Below, one piece after another: positions 27,395 to 35,856 of a stretch of 58,765 nt of DNA. The translations under genes were made by a program, and so were the position numbers. Under the pieces are notes generated by a model. It saw only the letters and a list, made by a program, of their open reading frames with translations, had not been told where the DNA came from and did not search any database. This stretch comes from Candidatus Gastranaerophilales bacterium. Lineage in GTDB: Bacteria; Cyanobacteriota; Vampirovibrionia; Gastranaerophilales; Gastranaerophilaceae. Positions within the stretch are counted from its first letter, which is position 1; each line of letters starts with the position of its first letter. The DNA lies in assembly GCA_944326685.1 (NCBI GenBank), contig CALVEV010000033.1, positions 1 to 58,765 on the forward strand, in the 5' to 3' direction.

Positions 27395-27543
27395 GGGGTA
27401 AATATTATCTTAGTTGCTTAATCACCTAGTCACTTAATCACTTGTTCACTGTTAAGTAGATTGCTTTGCTTCCCTCGCAATGACGGGGTAAATATTATCT
27501 TAGTTACTTAATTACCTAGTCACTTAATCACTTGTTCAATGTT
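27395..27543. repeat. 59-bp direct repeats around a 31-bp palindromic-element fragment
   Basis: Two near-identical 59-bp units (27395-27453 and 27485-27543) begin with GGGGTAAATATTATCTTAGT and differ at three positions. Between them is AGATTGCTTTGC...CTCGCAATGAC, a fragment also present in the element at 45478-45599. The second unit ends exactly at the fliE stop. Confidence 0.85.
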
Positions 27544-27933
27544 CTATATCTGCATACTATTGATTTCTGTGTAGGCATTAATCAATCTGTTTCTTATTTG
27601 AACTGCCATTTGTAAGCTCAAGTTAGATTTTTCAGCTGCAATCATTACTTCGTGTGCTGATATATCGCCACCTGATGCTAAAATCTCTTCTGCTTCTTCT
27701 GCTCTTAATGCATCATTGTTAACTGAGTTTATACCGTCTGAAAACGCATTACTTACCTTTGTCATAAAGTGATCCATATCATTCTTCTCTGGTTTTCTTT
27801 GGCTCTCTAATATCTCATCAAATGATTTTTCTGGGTCATTATTTATTGTAAATGCTTTCCCATTTTGTAATGATGTATTAAAATCTCTTATTGGACTGTA
27901 ATTAAATTCTGATATGCCACCTATATATTCCAT
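27544..27933 (-). CDS. fliE: Flagellar hook-basal body complex protein FliE
   Basis: A 129-residue FliE that joins the MS ring to the proximal rod. The conserved C-terminal half has DISAHEVMIAAEKSNLSLQM and QIRNRLINAYTEINSMQI. A glycine- and asparagine-containing N-terminus of about 50 residues is less conserved. The CGAGGTAAG ribosome binding site is the same as that of flgB. Third gene of flgB-flgC-fliE; the usual next gene fliF is not present here. Confidence 0.95.
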   Translation of the reverse strand: MEYIGGISEFNYSPIRDFNTSLQNGKAFTINNDPEKSFDEILESQRKPEKNDMDHFMTKVSNAFSDGINSVNNDALRAEEAEEILASGGDISAHEVMIAAEKSNLSLQMAVQIRNRLINAYTEINSMQI

Positions 27934-27962
27934 AATACTTACCTCGTTTTTTTTATTTTAGT

Positions 27963-27999
27963 GAGCTAACCCTCACCCTAGCCCTCTCCCTCGGAGAGG
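27963..27999. repeat. REP-like hairpin repeat upstream of fliE
   Basis: CCCTCACCCTAGCCCTCTCC followed by a CTC loop and GGAGAGGG forms a hairpin. A second copy lies upstream of flgB at 29105-29138 in the same position relative to the start codon. Confidence 0.8.
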
Positions 28000-28036
28000 G
28001 AAAATAAACATTTTACTAAAAATTTTTTCATTTCAA

Positions 28037-28543
28037 TTATATATTCATCGCAGATTGTATCATTGTTTTAACGTTCTCTGCTGATGCTGCGTTTGCTTGG
28101 TATGCTTTTGATGCTGATACCATGCCTACCATTTCTTCTACTATATTTACGTTTGGCAAATCTACATATCCATTCTCATCTGCATCTGGATGTGATGGAT
28201 CATAGATTGTTTTTATTGCATTTTTTGATTCATATATCTCTGAAACTTCTACTCCCTTATATTTCCTACCTTCGTTTAGCGCAATACCTGTATTTATTTC
28301 CAAATTACCTGTTTCAGGATTGAATCTTCCTGCTGTACCATTATTACTGAAGTTTGATGGTCCTCTTGATAATTGGTCTGCTAGTACTGCTCTAAACGCT
28401 ACATCTTTCTTGATATACACTCCTTTTGATCCATCAGGATTTCTGGTTGTATTTATGTTTGCAATATTACTAGCTATCGTATCCATTTTGATACGTTGTG
28501 CTGTCATGCCTGATCCTGCTATGTCAAATGCGCTAAAACTCAT
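28037..28543 (-). CDS. flgC: Flagellar basal-body rod protein FlgC
   Basis: A 168-residue proximal rod protein. The N-terminal rod motif is FDIAGSGMTAQRIKMDTIASNIANINT; the C-terminal motif is VNIVEEMVGMVSASKAYQAN followed by NVKTMIQSAMNI. Both pack as a coiled coil in the rod. Typical length. It lies 32 bases downstream of flgB. Confidence 0.97.
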   Translation of the reverse strand: MSFSAFDIAGSGMTAQRIKMDTIASNIANINTTRNPDGSKGVYIKKDVAFRAVLADQLSRGPSNFSNNGTAGRFNPETGNLEINTGIALNEGRKYKGVEVSEIYESKNAIKTIYDPSHPDADENGYVDLPNVNIVEEMVGMVSASKAYQANAASAENVKTMIQSAMNI

Positions 28544-28575
28544 TGTTTATACCTCTCTGTCCAAGTAACTAAATT

Positions 28576-29070
28576 CTATTGGCCACCTTTTATTGCTTCT
28601 GAGATTTTGGCGTACTCTCTACGTTCTAGGTTTGATAACATGGTGTATTGTGTACCTGTTTTTGATAAATCCATCAATTCTTTTTCTAATTCAACATTGT
28701 TTCCGTCTTTACTTCCACCATTAAATGTGTCTGCTAAAATTTGTGGCTGAAATCCTGAAAAGGAATTTGAATTCAAATATGCTTTTTGCTCAGGTGTTAG
28801 TATATTATAACCCTCTTTTGTTAATCTCTGTGGACTGACTTCTGTTATTGACTGTGGGTTATATTTTATACTATTTAAGCCTTTTACGTATTCTTTATTC
28901 TTTTGATCTTCCATCATTTCGTAAAGCTGACCTTCAAAGCTTACTTCTTGTCTTTGGTAACCTGGGGTCATAACATTGGCTATATTTGATGATACTGCCT
29001 GTTGTCTTGCAAGCAAGCCGTCCATTCCTAGCTTTAGTGTATGCATTGTGCTTGATGTTATTAAGTCCAT
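28576..29070 (-). CDS. flgB: Flagellar basal-body rod protein FlgB
   Basis: A 164-residue rod protein. The N-terminal motif LKLGMDGLLARQQAVSSNIA is followed by NVMTPGYQRQEVSFEGQL. The C-terminal half (VELEKELMDLSKTGTQYTML) matches the FlgB rod family. First gene of the flagellar trio; its leader carries a REP-like hairpin and an AT stretch nearly identical to the fliE leader. Confidence 0.96.
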   Translation of the reverse strand: MDLITSSTMHTLKLGMDGLLARQQAVSSNIANVMTPGYQRQEVSFEGQLYEMMEDQKNKEYVKGLNSIKYNPQSITEVSPQRLTKEGYNILTPEQKAYLNSNSFSGFQPQILADTFNGGSKDGNNVELEKELMDLSKTGTQYTMLSNLERREYAKISEAIKGGQ

Positions 29071-29104
29071 ACTTACCTCGTTATTTTTTATTTTTTTTGG
29101 GACT

Positions 29105-29138
29105 AACCCTCACCCTAGCCCTCTCCCTCGGAGAGGAT
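29105..29138. repeat. REP-like hairpin repeat upstream of flgB
   Basis: Second copy of the CCCTCTCC-CTC-GGAGAGG hairpin. The flanking bases as far as the gene start also match the fliE leader. Confidence 0.8.
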
Positions 29139-29164
29139 TCAGTTTGTTTCATAATTTACGAAAA

Positions 29165-29348
29165 ATATTTACCCCTCGGGCTCACATCCGTTGGGTTCAT
29201 TCGAAAATTTTTATAAAAAACAAATTTTATTAAAAATTTTCTTCATTTACCCCTAGCTCCTGTGAAATCAAAGATTTCTACGTCGCTCTCGTCCAGTTTC
29301 GCCCTGTACGCCTCCACCTTCGTGTAGCCGTTTCGGGCTTACATCCGT
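29165..29348. repeat. Dispersed repeat, copy 2 (blocks A and B)
   Basis: Block A at 29165-29200 and block B at 29248-29348 each begin with ATTTACCCC and are separated by about 45 AT-rich bases containing a self-complementary AAATTTTTATAAAAAACAAA region. Nearly identical to copy 1 at 6300-6478. It fills the gap between flgB and the histidine kinase gene. Confidence 0.8.
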
Positions 29349-29367
29349 TTTGTGTCCTTACCATTTA

Positions 29368-30576
29368 TTAAAGACAAAATCTCAGTTCAAATATTGTTGA
29401 GTCTTCGTCTGATTTTATTAGATTAAGTTGTCCGCATTGCTCCTCTGTATTTTGTTTACATATATACAAACCTAGTCCGCTACCTGTTGATTTTGTTGTC
29501 ATTCCTTCATTAAATATTTTTTCAGGCTCTAAAATAGGTTTTGCATTATTGCTTATTTGGATTATTACATTGTCATTTTCTATTGATGTTGAAATCTTTA
29601 TCCAATTATCTTTTGATTCAAAATCGTCGAATGCTTCACAAGCATTTTTTACTAAGTTTATAACCGTTGATGTGAATAAAGTTTCATCTACAAAGATTTC
29701 TTCTTCTATCTTGTTGTCTAGTATTAGTTCTATGTTTCTGTTTTCAAGATAGGCTTTTGATAATTCTGCTGATGTTTCGATTAATTTATTTGTTTTATAT
29801 AATTTTAATTCTTTACTGTTTAATGATTTCAATTGTGTAAGTGTGTTTCCTGCGATTTTGATTGATTTACTTATACAATCAAGTGCGTTATTTATTGTTG
29901 TATCATTGATTTCATTATTTGAACAGTAACGTTTTATTATACCTGAATATAAGTCACAGATTGATAATTGATTTTTTACTTCGTGTGAAATATATTTTGA
30001 TTTTTTTGTTAAATAATTAATCTTGTTTGCTAAATCTTCATTATCTATTACATCATTATTTACTGGTGATGTGTTACTTAGCATTGAGCCTAGTTTATTA
30101 ATACAAATACTTACTAAATTATCTTTTAAATTATCTGTATTATATTTAGCTTTCAAGTAAGAGATGTCATAATCTGAATTGTCATTAAGTAAATCTATAA
30201 TTTTACTTATTTCTGGACTATTTGTATAATTACAATATTTTAGCCCTTCATCTGTTAGTTTCCAAGATAAAAATGATATAAAATCGGATGTCATTACTAA
30301 TAGAAAATCAGTCTCTTCTAATTGTTCTCTCCCTTTTAAATCATCCCCATAATCAACATAATTAATATCAGAAAATTCTAATCTTGTTAACAAACCAGTA
30401 AACATATCCCGATTAGTAACTTTTAGAATGACATCCGATTCTACTCCATCTGTGCTTATTTCTAAAACAGGCTCTAGTAATCCACGGAATAGGTTGCTGA
30501 GTCCTTCTTCTGTAGTTAATGTTGAGATTGACTGTTTTAGTAAATATTCATCTAATGAATTAGTTTGTTTAATCAT
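29368..30576 (-). CDS. Sensor histidine kinase
   Basis: A 402-residue soluble kinase with no membrane segment. The phospho-acceptor box ISHEVKNQLSICDLYSG has its His near residue 197. The HATPase domain has TVINLVKNACEAFDDF (N box) and TKSTGSGLGLYICKQN (G box). Residues 1-180 form an unrecognised sensor or dimerisation region with no PAS or GAF signature that I can see. It starts 16 bases after the response-regulator gene, so the two form a cytosolic two-component pair, possibly controlling the flagellar genes downstream. Confidence 0.9.
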   Translation of the reverse strand: MIKQTNSLDEYLLKQSISTLTTEEGLSNLFRGLLEPVLEISTDGVESDVILKVTNRDMFTGLLTRLEFSDINYVDYGDDLKGREQLEETDFLLVMTSDFISFLSWKLTDEGLKYCNYTNSPEISKIIDLLNDNSDYDISYLKAKYNTDNLKDNLVSICINKLGSMLSNTSPVNNDVIDNEDLANKINYLTKKSKYISHEVKNQLSICDLYSGIIKRYCSNNEINDTTINNALDCISKSIKIAGNTLTQLKSLNSKELKLYKTNKLIETSAELSKAYLENRNIELILDNKIEEEIFVDETLFTSTVINLVKNACEAFDDFESKDNWIKISTSIENDNVIIQISNNAKPILEPEKIFNEGMTTKSTGSGLGLYICKQNTEEQCGQLNLIKSDEDSTIFELRFCL

Positions 30577-30592
30577 TTTTACCTTATAGTTA

Positions 30593-31303
30593 TTAGCCTC
30601 TTACAGCAATTTTTGATTTTCTTTTGTTCAAGAAACCGTTATTGATTGCATATAATACAGCTTGTGTTCTATCATTTACTTGAAGTTTTTGGAATATATT
30701 ATTAACGTGTGTTTTTACTGTTGTTTCTGAAATAAATAATTTACTTGAAACACCTTTATAAGTTATACCTTTTGTTAATAAGTCTAAAACTTCTTCTTCT
30801 CTTTGTGTTAAGTATGATAATAAGTTTTCTTCATTATTTTCTGTTGAATTTTCTTCCTTAACTGATTTTTGGAAGTATTCAAAGAATCTCAATGATAATG
30901 CTGATGGTAAATATATCTTTCCTGCGATTACTTCTTCTATTGCATAAATTAGTTGTGCTGATGCCATTGTTTTTAGAACATAACCTCTTGCTCCTAATTT
31001 CATTGCTCGGAAAATTAAATCTGCATCATCATATGCACTTAGTGCAATTATTTTTACTGGTATATCTAATGACTTGATTTCTTGAATAGCTTGTAAGCCA
31101 TCTTTTTCTGGCATGTTCATATCCATTAATACTACATCAGGTTGATATTTTTTTACCATATTAATTCCGACTGATGCACTTGTTGATGCGTTTACTACAT
31201 CGAAACTACCTTCTAAGCTTAATAACTCCCTTACGCCTACTAGGTGTTCGTAATTGTCGTCAATTAGTAATATTCTTGACTTCTTCTTAAATTCTCTACG
31301 CAT
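30593..31303 (-). CDS. Response regulator, NarL/FixJ family
   Basis: A 236-residue regulator. The receiver domain has acidic residues D15 and D16, phospho-acceptor D61 in VLMDMNMPEKDG and the lysine in GYVLKTM. The C-terminal LuxR-type HTH reads LTQREEEVLDLLTKG, then LFISETTVKTHVNNIFQKL. First gene of the operon with its kinase. Targets are unknown; the flgB-flgC-fliE genes just downstream are candidates. Confidence 0.95.
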   Translation of the reverse strand: MRREFKKKSRILLIDDNYEHLVGVRELLSLEGSFDVVNASTSASVGINMVKKYQPDVVLMDMNMPEKDGLQAIQEIKSLDIPVKIIALSAYDDADLIFRAMKLGARGYVLKTMASAQLIYAIEEVIAGKIYLPSALSLRFFEYFQKSVKEENSTENNEENLLSYLTQREEEVLDLLTKGITYKGVSSKLFISETTVKTHVNNIFQKLQVNDRTQAVLYAINNGFLNKRKSKIAVRG

Positions 31304-31654
31304 ATTTAATATCTCTCCCCCAGATTCTATTTTCCTCTCTCCACCATATATACTACAACCTTTTAGAGGATAGATTCATCGGCAAAAAGGTCTATCTTTA
31401 ATACTTTTTGTGGGTATCAATGGATATAGATAACATGGTCTATATATGTTCTCAAATGTAAGCTAATATTGATTTTTACCTGAGTGTGTTCGTTTGAAAT
31501 CTTTTACCCATATACTACAAATAATTTACTCCAATTAATCCAGTAAATAATACAAATTTATTATTTTTATTCAAATTTGTAGTATACTTATAGTTGTTAT
31601 TGTAGAGCAGGTTGACTAACGGAGCCGTCTATTTGATAACTTAATAAAAATTAT
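31304..31654. other. Intergenic region upstream of response regulator and tRNA-Arg
   Basis: About 350 AT-rich bases with no supported gene. A possible promoter for the tRNA lies at 31612-31640: TTGACT, 17 bases, GATAAC. The response-regulator promoter should also be here, but I see no convincing boxes. Confidence 0.5.
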
Positions 31655-31728
31655 GCGCTCGTAGCTCAGTAGGATAGAGCGACAGTTTCCTAAACTGGTG
31701 GTCATGAGTTCGACTCTCATCGGGCGCA
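31655..31728 (+). tRNA. tRNA-Arg (anticodon CCT)
   Basis: A 74-base cloverleaf. GCGCTCG pairs with CGGGCGC, the D-arm has AGCTCAGTAGGATAGAGC, the anticodon loop has TTCCTAA and the T-arm has GAGTTCGACTCTC. It reads AGG codons. The 3' CCA is not encoded. Confidence 0.95.
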
Positions 31729-31783
31729 CTTTTTAAAATTATTAGTGGATGATTTTTTATTTATTATCAGTATAATTTATTAT

Positions 31784-32431
31784 ATGAAGAAGTTGGTTGG
31801 TTTTTTTATTCTTATTATGTTCTTAGTTTTGCCTGTTCAGGCAAGAACTACAGATAATACTGTTGATTCTATGAATATCCAATCACAAAAAGGGTATATT
31901 GGGACTTTGCCTGATGTTACGGCTAAATTCAAACCTTCTGCCCCTGCTGAAGCTACACCTGTGTTTGAAGCGCAACAAGGGTTTGATGATCCGGATATGT
32001 TAAAACCAGTACCTAAAGATAATCCTGCTTTTATTAATATTATGTTTAAGCAAGAAAAAAATAATCAATATTTAAAAGATATTGCAAGAATTATTCCGAT
32101 TCTTGAACAACTACTTGATGGAATCGAAAATGAAATTTCTTCGCAAATTTTTGTGGCAAAAGCTGATTTGCTTTATTTGAATATTGATGCTCTAAGACGA
32201 AAATATGAAGGAAAACCTGAAAGTTATTATTTGTCTTTTACTAAACTTATGCCATTAGGTACTCATGCCAAGTCTATTGCTACTTTGCGTTCTGAGGCGG
32301 AAAGATATAAAAAATATCTTGCATATCAATCTTCTGGTGCGATTTATGCCCCTGATAATGTTAATCAACAATTAGATTATCTAAGGCAAGAACTTGAAGA
32401 TGTTCTTGTTATTTTGAAACAAGTAAACTAA
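31784..32431 (+). CDS. Secreted helical protein of unknown function
   Basis: A 215-residue protein starting at the ATG at 31784; a GTG 39 bases upstream is in frame but would spoil the signal peptide. Residues 1-20, MKKLVGFFILIMFLVLPVQA, are a clear Sec signal with an AxA-like cleavage site. The mature part has a flexible segment and then long helices (about 90-215). No family recognised. It heads a plus-strand operon with the HlyD-like gene and may be a periplasmic partner of that complex. Confidence 0.75.
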   Translation: MKKLVGFFILIMFLVLPVQARTTDNTVDSMNIQSQKGYIGTLPDVTAKFKPSAPAEATPVFEAQQGFDDPDMLKPVPKDNPAFINIMFKQEKNNQYLKDIARIIPILEQLLDGIENEISSQIFVAKADLLYLNIDALRRKYEGKPESYYLSFTKLMPLGTHAKSIATLRSEAERYKKYLAYQSSGAIYAPDNVNQQLDYLRQELEDVLVILKQVN

Positions 32432-32468
32432 AATAGAAGCGTAGCTTATTTGGTAAAAAGGGTTTTGT

Positions 32469-32882
32469 ATGGAAGAGTTATTATTACAAAAAGGGCATAG
32501 AATTGTTATTAAATGGTTTCAACCATATATGATTCTAGAAGCTGCTAAAAAATATTTTGATATACATGATTATACTTTTAACGGGATGACTAAATTTCAA
32601 TCTATGGATGATTTTCTAAACGAAATCAATTCTGCTCAAAAAATTACTATTGGATTGTATATGAAAAATGTTAACAAGTTTTATGTCCTTGTTCTAAAAG
32701 ATGGTATTAATGGAAAAGATGATATTTCTGCTTTATATAATCTTCTTTTAAATAATCAATTTGATTCTGATGAACATTATGATAATGACGATTGGTGTCA
32801 AGTTATACAAGATACTGACAAAGCATTCAATATGATTGACTTAGGTAAAGCTGAAGCTTCTTTTATTATGAAATTAGGGTAA
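32469..32882 (+). CDS. Hypothetical cytosolic protein
   Basis: A 137-residue mixed alpha/beta protein, not recognised. No signal peptide or membrane helix; an acidic segment (DSDEHYDNDDW) lies near the C-terminus. The ATG has a weak AAAGGG ribosome binding site. It lies 37 bases after the secreted-protein gene and 3 bases before the HlyD-like gene, so it shares their transcript. Confidence 0.65.
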   Translation: MEELLLQKGHRIVIKWFQPYMILEAAKKYFDIHDYTFNGMTKFQSMDDFLNEINSAQKITIGLYMKNVNKFYVLVLKDGINGKDDISALYNLLLNNQFDSDEHYDNDDWCQVIQDTDKAFNMIDLGKAEASFIMKLG

Positions 32883-32885
32883 ATT

Positions 32886-34076
32886 ATGTCTATATCTGAA
32901 ATTAAAACTGTTATAAATGATATTATTGATGATTACAATTTAGATATTATACTTCTTGTTGGGATTATTTTATTTGGGATATATGTATTCTTCATTTTAC
33001 CTATAATGTATGTTAAATCTACTGAGGCTGTTTTAGATGGCAAATTAATTAATGTTACATCTCGTGCGAGTGGACAAATTTCTCAAGTTTATATTATGAA
33101 GGATCAAGAAGTCAAAAAGGGTGACCTTATTATGGAAATTGATCCTAGGGATTATGAACAGGAACTTATAAAACTAGAAACTGATTTAGAAATTAATAAA
33201 GAGAAACTCAGAATGTTAACTCATGCACCTTTACCTGAAGATTTAGGGGTAGGGGTAAATGAAGGGGACAATGAGGGGGTAAATGTAGAAAAAAATTCTA
33301 ACCTTCAGAATAGCCAACTTAATGAAAATATTAAAAAAGATAATAATGTAGGGAAACCTCCTGAATATGCCAAAAATGAAACGAATTATACTAATTACTC
33401 AAGAACTTATATTCCTGAAGATTTAGCTAAAAAAAATCAGGAACGAAAAAAAATAGTTTTGGGTGATACTTTGCAGAATATGTCAGATATTAATGTTTCT
33501 GAACAAAAGCCTGTTGAAATAAATATTCCAAAACCTCAGATTGATAAAACAAAGATAGATATTTCTAAGGATACTGTTGAATCTGTGCAAAAAGAAATCA
33601 AAAATATAGAGTCAATGGAAGAAGAGGTTAAATTAAGATTATCCTGTACAAAAGTTTTTGCTCCTCAAGACGGGATTGTTTCTAGTGTTTCTGTAAATGT
33701 TGGAGATGTTGCTAATCCTTATGATGTGTTATGTTCAATTATTCCTAAACATGTTTGGGTTATCGCAAGAGTTAATCCTGTTGATTTAGAAAAAGTTAAA
33801 ATTGGTCAATATGTTCAGGTAGAAATACCTAATTATAAGCATAGAATTTTTAAAGGAACAGTTGTTTCTGTTGACAAGACAAATAAAGTCTATAAAGTTG
33901 ATGCGGCTGATCAGATTACTACTATTGATGCTTCTGGCCAAGTTGTTAAAGATTATGAGCCTGCTTACCAAATTAAAATTAATTTTATAGAAGATTATAC
34001 TGATTTCAATCTTCCTCCTGATACAAAAGTAACAGCAAAAATTAAAGTTAAAACATTTATCAATCAAGGGTTTTAA
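32886..34076 (+). CDS. HlyD-family membrane fusion protein
   Basis: A 396-residue adaptor. One membrane helix at about 20-43 (IILLVGIILFGIYVFFILP) is followed by a biotinyl-lipoyl half (SRASGQISQVYIMKDQEVKK), a disordered and helical hairpin region and the second lipoyl half (VFAPQDGIVSSVSVNVGDV), then a beta-barrel. Such proteins bridge an inner-membrane transporter to the outer membrane. No transporter gene is adjacent. Residues near 118-135 include GVGVNEGDNEGVNV, an in-frame translation of the dispersed GGGGTAAAT repeat inserted in the hairpin region. Confidence 0.88.
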   Translation: MSISEIKTVINDIIDDYNLDIILLVGIILFGIYVFFILPIMYVKSTEAVLDGKLINVTSRASGQISQVYIMKDQEVKKGDLIMEIDPRDYEQELIKLETDLEINKEKLRMLTHAPLPEDLGVGVNEGDNEGVNVEKNSNLQNSQLNENIKKDNNVGKPPEYAKNETNYTNYSRTYIPEDLAKKNQERKKIVLGDTLQNMSDINVSEQKPVEINIPKPQIDKTKIDISKDTVESVQKEIKNIESMEEEVKLRLSCTKVFAPQDGIVSSVSVNVGDVANPYDVLCSIIPKHVWVIARVNPVDLEKVKIGQYVQVEIPNYKHRIFKGTVVSVDKTNKVYKVDAADQITTIDASGQVVKDYEPAYQIKINFIEDYTDFNLPPDTKVTAKIKVKTFINQGF

Positions 34077-34937
34077 ATGTCTGAAATTATCAACAATCTT
34101 TTTGATTTTATATCATCAAAATCTTTAGAAAAGGAAAGAGGTAAAAATGTAGGTTTTACCAATAAAAAGTATGTTGATTTGTCTGTTAAAAGTCGCGAAA
34201 TTGATAAGGTTGCGCCAAGTGAACTTTTTATTGATGTTATGAATATTTCAGGGCAATTTCTTCATGAAAAAATGGTTGAAGTGGATGATTGCAGTTGGTT
34301 AAAGTCTGAATTGACTAGGCCTTCTTTTGATCATTTTACAATTGCTTATAAGAATCAAGTATTCTCTATTTTAATTGATATTAGAGATGACAATGGGACT
34401 TCCTTTTTGCCTCCTGAATTTTTAAAAAGGCAGTTGGTAGAATCTGAAAAGAATAATTTAATCCCTTGTTTATTCCCTGTTATTGTTGAAAATATGGATG
34501 CTTCTACTGCGAGAATTCTTGATAATAGTAATTGGAATTTATTTAATTCAATTTCGGGGGATTGTATTATTCCAGAGAATTTGGTATCGGATAAAAAAAT
34601 TGAGATGTCAGAATGGGAATTACATAATTTTGCTATTATGCAAATGAGGTTTATGTTAAAGGAGCAGGGGTTTAAAATTGTTTCTTTCCAAAATGTTATT
34701 GGGGTCGATCCGCAAATTTGGTTTGTTGATTTGGATGGTAAAAATTCGTGGGTTGTTGTGAGATGTTCTGATATTAAAACTGATGATTTAGTTGAAATTA
34801 CAAGAAGATGTTTTAAGTATAATGGTTATTTAGCAAAATTTGATTTTGTATCAAATAACTCTGATAAAAAAATATACCGTGGAGATAGAATTGGGGTTAA
34901 TTTTAAGGGGTTTGAAAAAATCCATACTTTTGTTTAG
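34077..34937 (+). CDS. Hypothetical protein in HlyD operon
   Basis: A 286-residue soluble protein with alternating strands and helices, unrecognised. It begins immediately after the HlyD-like stop. Conserved-looking parts are FDHFTIAYKNQVFSILIDIR and WFVDLDGKNSWVVVRCSDI, which read like a two-part alpha/beta fold. No catalytic motif is obvious. Context suggests a cytosolic partner of the membrane fusion protein. Confidence 0.65.
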   Translation: MSEIINNLFDFISSKSLEKERGKNVGFTNKKYVDLSVKSREIDKVAPSELFIDVMNISGQFLHEKMVEVDDCSWLKSELTRPSFDHFTIAYKNQVFSILIDIRDDNGTSFLPPEFLKRQLVESEKNNLIPCLFPVIVENMDASTARILDNSNWNLFNSISGDCIIPENLVSDKKIEMSEWELHNFAIMQMRFMLKEQGFKIVSFQNVIGVDPQIWFVDLDGKNSWVVVRCSDIKTDDLVEITRRCFKYNGYLAKFDFVSNNSDKKIYRGDRIGVNFKGFEKIHTFV

Positions 34938-34946
34938 AATAACAGT

Positions 34947-35627
34947 GTGAAATTAGAGTTTATTGATAAAAATTCAGATAAGTTAATTGTATTTTTAACG
35001 GGTTGGGGCTGTGATTTTAGGCAGTTTGAACTTTTAAAGTCTTATGATTTTGATATTTTAATTGGATATGATTATTCTGATTTAGATTTTGGTTTTGATT
35101 TTTCAAAGTATAAAGAAGTAAATCTTATTACTTTTTCTGCAGGGGTTTATATTGCAGGGCTTATTCAGGATAAACTACCAAAATTAAAAAGAAAAATCGC
35201 TATTAATGGGAATCCTTATGCTCATGATAGTTATTATGGCCTTTCTGATGAGATTAAAAAACAGTTTGTTTCTATTTCTAAGGATAATATTTTTGAGTTT
35301 AGAAGAAAGTATTTAGTATTTACAGATAAAGAATTAGAGCTTTTAAATAAATATCAGCCTCATAGATCTTTGGAAAGCTGTATGGAAGAGTTAGTGGCTT
35401 TGAATAGTTATTATACAAGTGATTATATTCCATTAAAATTTGATTTGGCTGTATTATCAGTTCAAGATATGATTTTTAATATAAACAGACAAATTGAGTA
35501 TTATGCGAAAAATAATACTCCTATTAAAAAAATAGAAAATGCAGGACATTTTCTATTTTTCCAATATAAATCTTTTAATGAGTTACTTTTTGAGTATTTT
35601 TTTTACTCCCCAAGCAAGTGCAGTTAA
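34947..35627 (+). CDS. BioG-like alpha/beta hydrolase (DUF452)
   Basis: A 226-residue protein with a GTG start. LIVFLTGWGCDFRQFE is the oxyanion-hole strand, NLITFSAGVYIAGL holds the nucleophile serine in a TFSAG elbow, and NAGHFLFF carries the catalytic histidine. This pattern fits DUF452/BioG, pimeloyl-ACP methyl ester esterases of biotin synthesis. No other biotin gene is nearby, so the substrate is uncertain. The 3' end overlaps a convergent small gene by 45 bases. Confidence 0.7.
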   Translation: MKLEFIDKNSDKLIVFLTGWGCDFRQFELLKSYDFDILIGYDYSDLDFGFDFSKYKEVNLITFSAGVYIAGLIQDKLPKLKRKIAINGNPYAHDSYYGLSDEIKKQFVSISKDNIFEFRRKYLVFTDKELELLNKYQPHRSLESCMEELVALNSYYTSDYIPLKFDLAVLSVQDMIFNINRQIEYYAKNNTPIKKIENAGHFLFFQYKSFNELLFEYFFYSPSKCS

Positions 35628-35846
35628 AAGTGTTACTCCTCCTGCAATTTTTATACCTAGAGGGGTTTTATGTTTACTTTTTTTAGCAAATTTTTTATTT
35701 TCTAGTGTAATTCCATCTTGAGCTTGTCTTCGGGTTGTTACAAGTCTGTCGTAATTTTTTGTGGGGTTGCTTTCAACTTCGAGAGCTCCAGGTAAACTTA
35801 CTCCAGTTACACTAGGTGGGGGTATTTTCATATTTATTCCAGTCAT
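35583..35846 (-). CDS. Small protein with C-terminal membrane helix
   Basis: An 87-residue protein starting at the ATG at 35846 with AAGGGAAC upstream. A proline- and valine-rich N-terminus (MKIPPPSVTGVSLPGA) and a polar middle lead to one hydrophobic helix, IKIAGGVTLLTALAW, with a lysine-rich end, so it is tail-anchored. Unrecognised. It overlaps the end of the hydrolase gene on the other strand by 45 bases. Confidence 0.55.
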   Translation of the reverse strand: MTGINMKIPPPSVTGVSLPGALEVESNPTKNYDRLVTTRRQAQDGITLENKKFAKKSKHKTPLGIKIAGGVTLLTALAWGVKKILKK

Positions 35847-35856
35847 TTAGTTCCCT

